NCBI GenBank assembly: GCA_963807465.1
Contig: CAWECB010000003.1
Coordinates: 124,001-188,000 of the forward strand
DNA length: 64,000 bases
DNA from: CAWECB01 sp963807465
GTDB taxonomy: Bacteria; Patescibacteriota; Minisyncoccia; Minisyncoccales; Minisyncoccaceae
Direction of reading: 5' to 3'
Positions within the stretch are counted from its first letter, which is position 1. Each line of letters begins with the position of its first letter. A program made the position numbers and the translations under genes. The notes beneath the pieces are model-generated. The model worked only from the letters and a program-made list of their open reading frames with translations. It had not been told where the DNA came from and made no database searches. Below, one piece after another: positions 52,444 through 60,314 of the stretch.

Positions 52444-52842
52444 TTAATGTTGTGTGTTGAAAAATTGCAATGTCCAGCCTTGTCCCCCCAATACGGATAT
52501 GAAGCTTGTTACCAGGAACCATGCGCCGTAAACGATTACCAGTCCCACTATCATCCAGATGATGGCTTTCTTGGCCTGTTCGAATTTTCCCGGATCTCCC
52601 CCCGAAGTCATTAAGGTAATTGCCGCCACGACGATTCCGAATGCGGCGATGGGCGGGACTATGTCGGTTAAGACGAAGTCGATTACCGCGTTGACCATTG
52701 TAAAGAGGTCATTGAATGTGCAAGGATTTTGCCTCTCGTTCCCGCAATTAACAAGTGCTGCCATGGCCGGGACGGCAACCAAAAACAAAAAAATAAAAAC
52801 AGACGGTAATACGAACTTTTTTATTTTTGAGCCGAATGTCAT
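52444..52842 (-). CDS. VirB2/TrbC-like pilin
   Basis: 132 residues. Signal peptide (KFVLPSVFIFLFLVAVPAMA, AMA|A cleavage), a short Cys-containing loop (NCGNERQNPCTFNDLFTMVN), then two helices: DIVPPIAAFGIVVAAITLMT and AIIWMIVGLVIVYGAWFLVT. The linker between them, SGGDPGKFEQAKK, is the hallmark of VirB2-like pilins and of the three larger proteins at 40-45 kb. It could be the major pilin of the secretion system; it lies apart from that locus between two tRNA genes. Confidence 0.8.
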   Translation of the reverse strand: MTFGSKIKKFVLPSVFIFLFLVAVPAMAALVNCGNERQNPCTFNDLFTMVNAVIDFVLTDIVPPIAAFGIVVAAITLMTSGGDPGKFEQAKKAIIWMIVGLVIVYGAWFLVTSFISVLGGQGWTLQFFNTQH

Positions 52843-52871
52843 GTGTCAGCCGATTTGTTATCGTGGTTAGA

Positions 52872-52900
52872 AGTATATCTTATTTTCCCTTAAAAATCAA
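52872..52900 (-). promoter_or_regulatory. Promoter of the VirB2-like pilin gene
   Basis: Minus strand TTGATT (52900-52895), 17-bp spacer, TATACT (52877-52872). The leader is about 25 nt without obvious Shine-Dalgarno. Confidence 0.5.
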
Positions 52901-52910
52901 GCCTCATTTG

Positions 52911-52982
52911 TGCCCCCGGCAAGATTCGAACTCGCACCACTGGTTCCGAAGACCAGTACTCTATCCGTTGAGCTACGGGGGC
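52911..52982 (-). tRNA. tRNA-Arg (anticodon TCG)
   Basis: Minus strand, acceptor GCCCCCG/CGGGGGC with A73, anticodon stem CTGGT/ACCAG with loop CTTCGGA giving TCG (reads CGA and CGG by wobble), T-arm GTTCGAATC. No encoded CCA. Most bacteria read CGN with an ACG (inosine) tRNA; here at least one CGN tRNA has U34. Confidence 0.92.
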
Positions 52983-52986
52983 TATA

Positions 52987-53649
52987 TTATTTTTTTTCTT
53001 CGGGACCTTTCTTTCTGACCTTGAGCCTAATCGGGGGAACCGAGTCCTGGTCAAAGATGAGCCGGTTTTCCAGGAGGTCTCGGCTGTCGCTTTTTCTCAA
53101 ATCTTCCATTGGACTCAATCTTTTAATGAGAACGGGAATCAAGGATATAAACATAAGGAATCCGGCCGGTTCGTATCCCTTGAAAGAGAATGAAAAAATG
53201 ACGCCGGTAAGGAATGATAAAAGGGTTCCCACTGCGGCGGTCCAGATTATAGTAAAAATTATGCAAGGAATCAAGGATATAGCTAAAACGAGCGGCGAAA
53301 TAACCAGGAGCGCTCCGACTAGAGCCGCTAGCCCCCTGCCACCTTTGAAGCCGATGAATATTGACCAATTATGCCCGATTACGGCCAAGACTCCGCAGAC
53401 AACCTGAATGGTTGCAGAAAAGCCGAAATGTTTAGCTAGGTAAACGGCTAGAAATCCCTTACCCACGTCCAAAAGAAATGTGAGTATTCCCTGCCACAGG
53501 CCGACATTTTTCAAAACATTGCTGCCGGAATTCTTTTTCCACCCAATCTCCAAAAGATTCTGCCTGGTCGACAGCTTGGTTATGACATATCCGAAGGGTA
53601 TCGAACCTAAGAGATAAGCGGCGATGAAAAGGATGATTTCATTGACCAT
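52987..53649 (-). CDS. plsY: PlsY-type acyl-phosphate:glycerol-3-phosphate acyltransferase, copy 1
   Basis: 220 residues, multi-helix membrane protein. Motif 1 is LLGSIPFGYVITK, motif 2 is GWKKNSGSNVLKNVG, and VIGHNWSIFIGFKGGRGLAA is the catalytic motif. PlsY transfers the acyl group from acyl-phosphate to glycerol-3-phosphate. The G-x-GN-x-GATN motif is altered (KKNSGSNV), so substrate preference may differ. The C-terminal tail is long and charged (LRKSDSRDLLENRLIFDQDS). Overlaps the next PlsY gene by 11 bp. Confidence 0.85.
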   Translation of the reverse strand: MVNEIILFIAAYLLGSIPFGYVITKLSTRQNLLEIGWKKNSGSNVLKNVGLWQGILTFLLDVGKGFLAVYLAKHFGFSATIQVVCGVLAVIGHNWSIFIGFKGGRGLAALVGALLVISPLVLAISLIPCIIFTIIWTAAVGTLLSFLTGVIFSFSFKGYEPAGFLMFISLIPVLIKRLSPMEDLRKSDSRDLLENRLIFDQDSVPPIRLKVRKKGPEEKK

Positions 53650-54316
53650 TTAAGTATGTTTTATTGTTCATCTTTTTTATCTGGTCAATGACTCTATCCT
53701 TATGGGCGATGATGATAAGGATAGTTGCGAAGAGGACCGGATAAAATAACCTAAAATCATAGAAATATATCCAGTAAACGGCCGATGCTTCCCCAAACAG
53801 TCTTCCTATTATCTGTTCAGAAACAGCGTTCTTAAAGAATCTCTTACTTACTCTTCCTCCCATTATTATCTCGAATAAAATCATAAAAAAGAGAACGATG
53901 GCGAGCCACACAAAGAAAACTTTCCAATTGAGGAATAGCAGTATACCCATTAAAGACGCTGCCCCCCTTCCCCCCTTAAAGTTTAAAAGTATAGAATAGT
54001 TATGTCCGAGAACCACGAAGAACGTTCCTAGGGTCAGCGCCATTACGGGATGTTGGGGTAGAAATATGACAGCCAAAACTACCGCTAATATGGCTTTTAG
54101 GGCATCTAAGGTAAAAGCAAGAAGAAAGAACATTATTCCCATTACTTTCCCTTTTTCCGCTGAAACGATTCTTAATGTGTTTAAAGCTCCGGTGTTTTTT
54201 GATCCGCCCTCCCTCAGATCCTTTTTGAAGAACAGCTGCACGATCCAAAGAGCAAAAGGAATTGAGCCTATGAGATAAGATATGACGGGGACGAGGATGT
54301 AATTGACGTTAAGCAT
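53639..54316 (-). CDS. plsY: PlsY-type acyltransferase, copy 2
   Basis: 225 residues, membrane. Motif 1 is LIGSIPFALWIVQ, motif 2 GGSKNTGALNTLRI, motif 3 VLGHNYSILLNFKGGRGAAS. Divergent from copies 1 and 3, so not a recent duplication. It has 5-6 predicted helices and a long loop between helices 4 and 5. The ATG at 54316 is 3 bp after the stop of the DegV gene. Confidence 0.85.
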   Translation of the reverse strand: MLNVNYILVPVISYLIGSIPFALWIVQLFFKKDLREGGSKNTGALNTLRIVSAEKGKVMGIMFFLLAFTLDALKAILAVVLAVIFLPQHPVMALTLGTFFVVLGHNYSILLNFKGGRGAASLMGILLFLNWKVFFVWLAIVLFFMILFEIIMGGRVSKRFFKNAVSEQIIGRLFGEASAVYWIYFYDFRLFYPVLFATILIIIAHKDRVIDQIKKMNNKTYLNGQ

Positions 54317-54319
54317 GAT

Positions 54320-55197
54320 TTATTCTTGGAGCGAACAACATATTAAGGTTCCCGGGCCGACGTGTGCTCCAATTACTACGCTCGTCAGGCTTATAAAATC
54401 GACTTTGGCTTGCGGATACTTTTCTTCGATTAGCGACCTAAGTTTCTGCGCTTCGGCGAGGCTGTCTGCGTGGCTGATAGCCACCCGGCATTTCTTTCCC
54501 TGCTCGATAGGCTTTTTAATGACCCCTTCTAGTTGTTTAAAGAGAGCATTCGCAGTATCTCTGGCTTGCATTCTCAGGTTAGCTGGCTTGACGAGGCCGT
54601 CTTTCATGGAAAGTATGGGCCTCATTCCCATCTTATGCATCTGGGCTAGAATTACGGACAAGCCGTGGCTTATCCTTCCGTTCGCTTCCAGCCATTTTGG
54701 GGCTTCTACCATTCCAAAGAGATATGTCTTGGGGACGAAATCATTAATGGATTTTACGATATTTTCAATGGCCTGTTCCCTTTCGGCCATTTCCGCCGCC
54801 TGGATTGCCAGCAGGCTTTCCCCCGCATCGGCATTATATGAATCAATGACAAAAATCTTTTTCTGTGTTTCTTCATCGAACATTTTCTTGGCCTGGACCG
54901 CCGAATTGTACGCTCCGGAAATTCCTGAGCTTATGGTTATACATATGACGTTGTCGCTTTTTTCAAGAGCTTCGTCAAAAGCTTTTTTAAACAGGCCCAT
55001 CGAAGGTTGAGAAGTTTTAGGAGTGGTAAGGATCCCTTTATCCTCGGCATCCCTCATCTTTTCAAAGATATTGTTGCCGGAAAGGACGTCTTCCTGCTGC
55101 GAGTTACCTTAAAAGGAACGACAATCATCCCGTATTTCTGAATAATTTCCGGGGTAATCGATGCACTGTCTCCGATGACTATTGTTGCCTTGTTCAT
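54320..55197 (-). CDS. DegV/FakB-family fatty-acid-binding protein, one frame break
   Basis: Start MNKATIVIGDSASITPEIIQ (55197), then a frame change near 55115. GNSQQEDVLSGNNIFEKMRD continues, then GILTTPKTSQPSMGLFKKAF. The ligand-pocket segment CITISSGISGAYNSAVQAKK is the conserved DegV SGxYxS element. VFVIDSYNADAGESLLAIQA and GRISHGLSVILAQMHKMGMR follow. About 292 residues. DegV proteins hold a fatty acid for phosphorylation by FakA. The C-terminal VVIGAHVGPGTLICC is the usual GPGTxG end. Confidence 0.85.
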
Positions 55198-55210
55198 ATT
55201 TTTTAATTGA

Positions 55211-56092
55211 TTATTGATTCCAGGAAAGTATTAACGAATCCGGCCCGATATGGCCTCCGATGGGAAAACAGGTAAGATTAACGAACGCGACCTCCGTATT
55301 TTTAAGGCCTACGAGCATTCCTTTCAGTTTATTCGCTTCGACTGGATTGTCGGCATGAGTGATAGCAACGACTACGGTGTTTCCTGCTTCCCTGATTTTA
55401 TTCGTCGATTTCTCAAAATTTTCGAACAGGGCGGATGACAAGTCTTTGATGTTTCTTTTAATTCCGACAACCATCATCCTTCCTCCGATGAGACCGATTA
55501 TGGGTTTGATGCCCATTTTTTCAGCTTGATTCATCCCTGCGGGCACGAATTTGGGGAACCTCCCGCTGGCTTCGAGCCATTTCGGACTCTTGTATATTCC
55601 CGTAAGCTTTATGTTCCTTAATTCCTGCTTTAGTCTTTCGATGATTTCGTCGGCATTTAGTTTTTTCTTTACAAGATCGGTGGCCCTTAAGACGACCAAT
55701 CCTTCGCTTCCGCTTCCGTTCAAAGAGTCGAAGACATGAATTCTGTTCTGCATTTCTTCTTCCAGGAATTTCTTGGCCTGGACCGCCGAATTGTACGCTC
55801 CGGAAATCTTTGACGAAAAAGTGATACAGATGACATCTTCGAATTCTCTCAATTTTTCTTTGAATGTGCAAAGGAAATCGTTAATGGAGGGCTGGGAGGT
55901 CTTGATTATACTCTTGATTCCCAATCGCTCGGCCTGTCTCATTTTTTCATAAATGTTGCCGGGCAGCTCAGCCAGATCTTGGAAGTCCAACTTGAACCTG
56001 ACGACCGAGATATTATTTTCTTTGATGATATCTTCGGGCAGGTCGGACATTTCATCAATTGCCAGTCCGATTTTTTGCTTCTGCGGTTCCAT
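55211..56092 (-). CDS. DegV/FakB-family fatty-acid-binding protein
   Basis: 293 residues, intact. IGLAIDEMSDLPEDIIKENN, SIIKTSQPSINDFLCTFKEK, the pocket segment CITFSSKISGAYNSAVQAKK, RIHVFDSLNGSGSEGLVVLR, and the end FPIGGHIGPDSLILSW. The family binds a long-chain fatty acid whose carboxylate is then phosphorylated by FakA. Paralogue of the gene just downstream; 16 bp after the FakA-DegV fusion. Confidence 0.9.
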   Translation of the reverse strand: MEPQKQKIGLAIDEMSDLPEDIIKENNISVVRFKLDFQDLAELPGNIYEKMRQAERLGIKSIIKTSQPSINDFLCTFKEKLREFEDVICITFSSKISGAYNSAVQAKKFLEEEMQNRIHVFDSLNGSGSEGLVVLRATDLVKKKLNADEIIERLKQELRNIKLTGIYKSPKWLEASGRFPKFVPAGMNQAEKMGIKPIIGLIGGRMMVVGIKRNIKDLSSALFENFEKSTNKIREAGNTVVVAITHADNPVEANKLKGMLVGLKNTEVAFVNLTCFPIGGHIGPDSLILSWNQ

Positions 56093-56108
56093 TATTCAAA
56101 GTATACCA

Positions 56109-57902
56109 TTATTTAATAATCCAACCAACAAGAAGGCTCTGCGGGCAGGCATTGATACTCGTTACAGGGTCGGTGATGTTGACGTACGAGACGTCGGTTT
56201 TCTTAATTGTTTTCAGCTTGGCCTTCAGTTCTTCGGCCTCGGCAAGGCTGTCGCCGTGGGAGATGACGACTCTTATCCTTTTCCCCGCCCTTATCTCTTT
56301 CCTTGAGTCTTTTTCGATTTTATCAAAGAGTGCTTCGGCGAAATTTTTAGTCTTTATGTTCTCCGCCGGAACTATTTTCCCGTTCTTCATCTCCCCCAAA
56401 GCATAGCGTACCTCCTTTTTAGGTCTACCGAACCACGATTTCTTGCTTTTTTCCTTGTTCCACCAGTCCGATTTCTGGATGATGCAGTAGAGATTGATAT
56501 TCGGGATTGCATTCTCAACTCTCTTCACAATTTCTCGTATTTTTCGCTGTTCCCTTATGAATTCTAATGCTTCGAGAACGAGTATCGACTGTCCAGCACT
56601 TATATTCCTCGAATCGATTACGTATACATGTTCTTTTTCCTTGTAATTGAGCATGTCCCTTCCCTTTGTTGCTGCCCTGTAGTTTTCCGAAAGCCTTGAG
56701 CTTGAAACAATGCAGAGTACATCTTCGAATTTTTGAAGTTGCCTTTTGAAAGATTCGAGGAAGAATTCCGGAGCAATCGGCTCTATCTTCGGCTGGCTGA
56801 CTAAACCCTGGCTTTTTGCCTCCTTGATTCTTTGGCAGATGTTCTCTCCTATGATGTTTTCCCCTTCCGGCCAGTATATCTTCAAGGGAATCACATCGAT
56901 ATCCCGTAATGCCGAAATTATTTTCGCGGGTGAGCCCCGACTCTTTCATCAGCAACGATGCCTATGGAAACATTTTCAACGGATTTTTCTCCGGCCACTT
57001 CTTTGGCCATATCTTCTATTCTCAGACTTTCAATCGTCCCCCATTGTTTTAATGATGTCCCTAACCTCATATGGATCGTCGGTGTGGATATGTATTTTCG
57101 TTCTCTCCCCCACCTGGATGACGTCAAGGCAGTTGCCGAGATGATGCAACCTTTCCCTTGATTTCTTTTTCCGATAGTCTCCGTCTTTAAGCAGAGCCAC
57201 CACTTCATAGCTGTTGGAAAGTATTTGGATGAACCTCCTCGGTCTGTTCATTTCCTCTTTTTCAAAAGATTTAATGGTAAAAGGATCTTTGTTCTGTCAG
57301 AGTATCCAGATAAGTTTCAAGGATCATAAAAACCCCAATCCGCCGGCGTCAACCACGCCCGCTTTTTTAAGCACTTCCATTTTATTCGGAGTGTCTAAAA
57401 GGGCAGCATTGGCCTTTTCCAAAGCGTGATGGAATATTTTAACGATATCTTTTTCTTTTCCTGATTTTTTCATTGATTCCTACAGCAAAAGCCTCGATGA
57501 CATCAAGCATTGTTCCGTCTCTGGGGTTTTGAATCGAATCCCTGGCTCTGTCCAACCCCTTTTTAAAAGCTTCTCCCAGTTTTTCTGCATCAAGCGTTGA
57601 TTCCTTTGCGATGATGCGGGAAAAATCCGGCCAAGAATCCAGTGTAGATTATTCCGGTGTTCCCCTGGGCGGCGGTCAATGCTCCATCCAAGACCTTTTT
57701 GCCAATTCTTCAACGAATCTGATATTCTTTATCGTCTACCGCGTCTTTAATCCCTTTTAATGTCGCGGCAAGATTATTTCCCGTGTCTTGGTCCGGAACC
57801 GGGAAAACGTTGATTTTGTTTACCTGTTCTTTGTCCCTTTCTATCCTTTCACTAGGAGAAAAGGAGCATTTTCTTTAGTTCGTTTTGTGATATTTGTTCC
57901 AT
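56109..57902 (-). pseudogene. FakA (DAK2-domain fatty acid kinase) fused to a DegV domain; frame broken several times
   Basis: Read across breaks from MEQISQNELKKMLLF (57902). The kinase domain has NKINVFPVPDQDTGNNLAAT (the Mg-binding NVFPVPDGDTG of FakA/YloV, with Q for G), ALTAAQGNTGIIYTGFLAGF and KKAGVVDAGGLGFFMILE. The middle domain has RFIQILSNSYEVVALLKDGD and ERTKIHIHTDDPYEVRDIIK (the HVHTxxPGEV element). The intact C-terminal 260 residues (from 56894) are a DegV domain. The joint reads SIGIVADESGLTR then EIISALRDIDVIPLKI, so kinase and carrier seem to form one polypeptide of about 598 residues. The DegV pocket is divergent (SSSRLSENYRAATKG), and RNISAGQSILVLEA is kept. At least five +/-1 changes must be corrected. 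Confidence 0.7.
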
Positions 57903-57904
57903 AA

Positions 57905-58592
57905 TATAAAACGAATCTACGTTTAAGTGGATTTTATTTATTTCACCCGGTCTTCCAATGTCTTCCAATATTTTAGCGGCAATGTTTTTGCCTCCCAGGC
58001 CGAAAGATATTCCCAGATGCGATACAATGAGGCTCACAACCCCGATAAATATTGCTTAAAATCAATGTTTGGACTATTTGCAACTGGTACAGATGGCCAA
58101 TATCGCCAGTATCCATGTTCCTGAGGCGATGATATTTCCCAAGAAATCGGAATAGGTTATTCTCCCCTTTTCCAGGCTCCCGACGATGATTTTCCTTGAA
58201 AAGTCGGCTATGAATACAGCGAAAATAAAGATGACTATCGAGATGAATATATTCGGATAGTAATTGACGATATTCTCAACGATATTATTCAATGAATCCA
58301 GCTTAACTATGTCCAGAGAAATAGTTACGAATAACAGGAAGAAATATACTTCCGACAGGAATCCGATGAACTTGGGCATATTCATTTTGGCATCGAACCT
58401 GTCAAAAAAGCTTTCCCAGCCTAAAGATTTAAGCATCTGGTTAACCCTTAATCTGTTTAAGAAATCAATGGCGTACTTTTTTATAACAACGGCTACGAGC
58501 CAGCCGAAAATGAGGACGATTATCGCCCAAGCGATATCCGGCAAGCGGGTTATGAGGTCTTGTATAAAAGCTAAAATTATTGCGTTTTCCAT
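57905..58592 (-). CDS. Conserved-TM-helix membrane protein (MscS-related), frame break near the end
   Basis: About 228 residues. Four or five hydrophobic helices (LPDIAWAIIVLIFGWLVAVV, YFFLLFVTISLDIVKLDSLN, PNIFISIVIFIFAVFIADFS). Past a double frame change around 58030-58080, VVSLIVSHLGISFGLGGKNI and AAKILEDI follow. The SFGLGGKNIAAKIL end is the 'conserved TM helix' signature related to the pore helix of small mechanosensitive channels. No cytoplasmic MscS domain is present. The 3' boundary against the fakA ATG is uncertain. Membrane tension sensing would suit a lipid operon, but that is a guess. Confidence 0.6.
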
Positions 58593-58628
58593 GTTTTTGC
58601 CTTAATTTTTATGCCTTTTAATTCTATC

Positions 58629-59186
58629 CTACCACTTGGCTTTGTGCAACCCCAGATTATACCCAATTCTATTAGATAAAATATGTAAGAGAAATGTCAA
58701 GAGGAAGAGAACTGGCCAGAATTTAAGGGGTAGATGAATCAATGGCTGGAGGATGACAAAGCTTCCTATTACGTAATTGGTCTGATCAAAGGGAATAAAA
58801 GCAAATCCCGGCCTAAATCTTAGTCTTCTTTTAAAAAAGCGAAAGAAAGATCCCCCAAAACGAATGCCGACTGACAGGAGGAGGCCGAAAAAAAGGCATT
58901 GATTGATAAATAATCAAAGCCGATGGTCTGGTAGAGATTCAAATTAGATTGCATATGAATAAAGAAGAAGCATCACGGTTAATAGCGTGCAAATGATGAC
59001 TTCAGAAACCAATCCTCTCCAGGTTTTATGGCTCCCCAATATGGGTATACCTCCCAATTGCCTACCTCCGTCTATGGGTCGGTTCAATCCATTGAATATG
59101 TTCCAGGTGTTGATTAGAGGTGGAAAAGCATTAGCAATATATGCCGGAAAGAAGAAATATATGCAGGATAGTATATATGTAAGCAT
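58629..59186 (-). CDS. CarS-like CDP-lipid synthase (DUF46), compensated frame breaks
   Basis: 185 residues. MLTYILSCIYFFFPAYIANA, FNGLNRPIDGGRQLGGIPIL and LGSHKTWRGLVSEVIICTL carry the P-x-NxxP, PID-G and GxxKTWRG elements of the archaeal CDP-archaeol synthase CarS family. Past a +1 change near 58945 and a -1 change in a T-run near 58895 come FFKRRLRFRPGFAFIPFDQT and NYVIGS, the matching C-terminal half. CarS attaches CTP to unsaturated archaeal ether lipid; bacterial homologues are distant relatives of CdsA. In this operon the likely substrate is phosphatidic acid, giving CDP-diacylglycerol. The substrate is inferred. Confidence 0.75.
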
Positions 59187-59225
59187 TCTTTGTTGGATTA
59201 TATACAATAAAAAGCAAGAAGGCAA

Positions 59226-59828
59226 TTATCCTTTAATAATTTTTGTTTCGGTTCCATTGATCAATCGCTCGATGTTTTCTCTGTGAGACCAGTATACGAT
59301 TATGATATATAATAAGCCGAGATAGGCATAAGTGGTAGAATGGGAACTGAGCCAGAATAATAATGGAAGGGTCCAAACTATAATCAAGTTAGTCAGACTC
59401 ATTATTTTAATGGTTTTTAGGAGTATAATCCATACCAAAAGAAATATTAATGAGTATTTCCAGCCTATAATCATAATAATTGAAGCAAAGATGGTGGCGA
59501 TCCCCTTTCCCCCTTTGAATTTGAGCCAAACATTAAAAATATGGCCAATTACCGGTGAAATGCTAACCAGGGCCATCTGCCAGTCAACGGTTAAGTATTT
59601 ACTTGCAATATATATGGGGATGATTGCTTTTAATATGTCTAAGAGCCCCAACCATGGCAGCATATTTAAATCCAAGACCCTGGAAACATTAGTTGCTCCA
59701 GTATTGCCACTCCCCTGCTTTACGGATATCAGTGTTCTTTAGTTTTGATACTAAATAACCAAAAGGAATAGACCCTGAAATATAGCCGAATAATAACGAA
59801 GATTATTAATAATATGTATGAATTCATA
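59226..59828 (-). CDS. plsY: PlsY-type acyltransferase, copy 3 (canonical motifs), compensated frame breaks
   Basis: About 200 residues from MNSYILLIIFVII. The N-terminus, read across breaks between 59680 and 59790, gives GYISGSIPFGYLVSKLKNTD and SGNTGATNVSRVLDLNML, the textbook PlsY motifs. The intact rest has VIGHIFNVWLKFKGGKGIAT. It is therefore the copy most likely to be a standard acyl-phosphate:G3P acyltransferase. First gene of the lipid operon, starting 21 bp downstream of tRNA-Pro, with which it may be co-transcribed. Confidence 0.8.
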
Positions 59829-59849
59829 TATTATAGACTAATTATATGT

Positions 59850-59919
59850 CGGGATGCCGGGATTTGAACCCGGATTACAGACTCCCGAAGCCTGCATAAT
59901 GCCATTATATGACATCCCG
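59850..59919 (-). tRNA. tRNA-Pro (anticodon CGG)
   Basis: Minus strand. Acceptor CGGGATG/CATCCCG (C1-G72 as usual for tRNA-Pro), anticodon stem CAGGC/GTCTG, loop TTCGGGA giving CGG, T-arm CGGG-TTCAAAT-CCCG. The D-stem is weak (3 bp). No encoded CCA. Confidence 0.9.
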
Positions 59920-59925
59920 ATACAA

Positions 59926-59941
59926 TGTTTCACGTGAAACA
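59926..59941. promoter_or_regulatory. parS centromere-like site 1
   Basis: Perfect 16-bp palindrome TGTTTCACGTGAAACA, extended to 18 bp by flanking A/T. It equals the bacterial chromosomal parS consensus bound by ParB. It lies 6 bp from the tRNA-Pro gene. Confidence 0.85.
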
Positions 59942-59946
59942 TTTCT

Positions 59947-60060
59947 TTCTGGACAAGTTTAATCCTTTCTGGACAGCATTCTGGACATTCTGGACAGATT
60001 CTGGACAAACTGTGGACATTCTGGACAAACTGTGGACAATCCTGGACAGCATTCTGGACA
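59947..60060. repeat. Helically phased array of ten TTCTGGACA-type repeats
   Basis: Units start at 59947, 59967, 59979, 59988, 59999, 60010, 60019, 60030, 60040 and 60052. Seven are TTCTGGACA; two are CTGTGGACA (60010, 60030) and one TCCTGGACA (60040). Start-to-start steps are 20, 12, 9, 11, 11, 9, 11, 10, 12, i.e. about one or two DNA turns, so all units face the same side of the helix. TGTGGACAA on the other strand is TTGTCCACA, one mismatch from a DnaA box. The array fills the space between parS site 1 and tRNA-Val. It is probably a binding array for a DNA-bending or origin/centromere protein. Confidence 0.8.
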
Positions 60061-60064
60061 AATG

Positions 60065-60135
60065 TGGACCTGATAAGAATCGAACTTATACTACTACCGT
60101 GTGAAGGTAGCGTTCTACCATTAAACTACAGGTCC
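60065..60135 (-). tRNA. tRNA-Val (anticodon CAC)
   Basis: Minus strand. Acceptor GGACCTG/CAGGTCC, A73, anticodon stem CTACC/GGTAG with loop TTCACAC giving CAC, T-arm TTCGATTC. No encoded CCA. Its 3' end abuts the repeat array. Confidence 0.92.
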
Positions 60136-60141
60136 ATGGAA

Positions 60142-60157
60142 TGTTTCACGTGAAACA
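60142..60157. promoter_or_regulatory. parS centromere-like site 2
   Basis: TGTTTCACGTGAAACA, identical to site 1, in the 40-bp gap between tRNA-Val and tRNA-Ala. The stretch CCATGGAA-TGTTTCACG is repeated at site 3, showing that the tRNA-parS module was duplicated. Confidence 0.85.
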
Positions 60158-60175
60158 TTTGAAATTCGTCTTCCG

Positions 60176-60246
60176 TGGACCCGATGAGAATCGAACTCAT
60201 ATTTCTGCTATGCGAAAGCAGTATTTTACCACTAAATTACGGGCCC
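60176..60246 (-). tRNA. tRNA-Ala (anticodon CGC)
   Basis: Minus strand. Acceptor GGGCCCG/CGGGTCC with the G3-U70 wobble pair that identifies tRNA-Ala, A73, anticodon stem CTGCT/AGCAG with loop TTCGCAT giving CGC, T-arm TTCGATTC. No encoded CCA. Confidence 0.93.
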
Positions 60247-60253
60247 ATGGAAA

Positions 60254-60269
60254 TGTTTCACGTGAAACA
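60254..60269. promoter_or_regulatory. parS centromere-like site 3
   Basis: TGTTTCACGTGAAACA, identical to sites 1 and 2, between tRNA-Ala and the 3' end of the CCA-adding enzyme gene. Spacing between the three sites is 216 and 112 bp. Confidence 0.85.
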
Positions 60270-60314
60270 TTTATCCAACCCAGTATTTCTCTTTGGTTGT
60301 CTTATTTTCCTCTT

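Noticed and set aside
59947..60060. CRISPR array
   Set aside because: Units are 9 bp with gaps of 0-11 bp; there are no 25-40 bp repeats with unique spacers and no cas genes.
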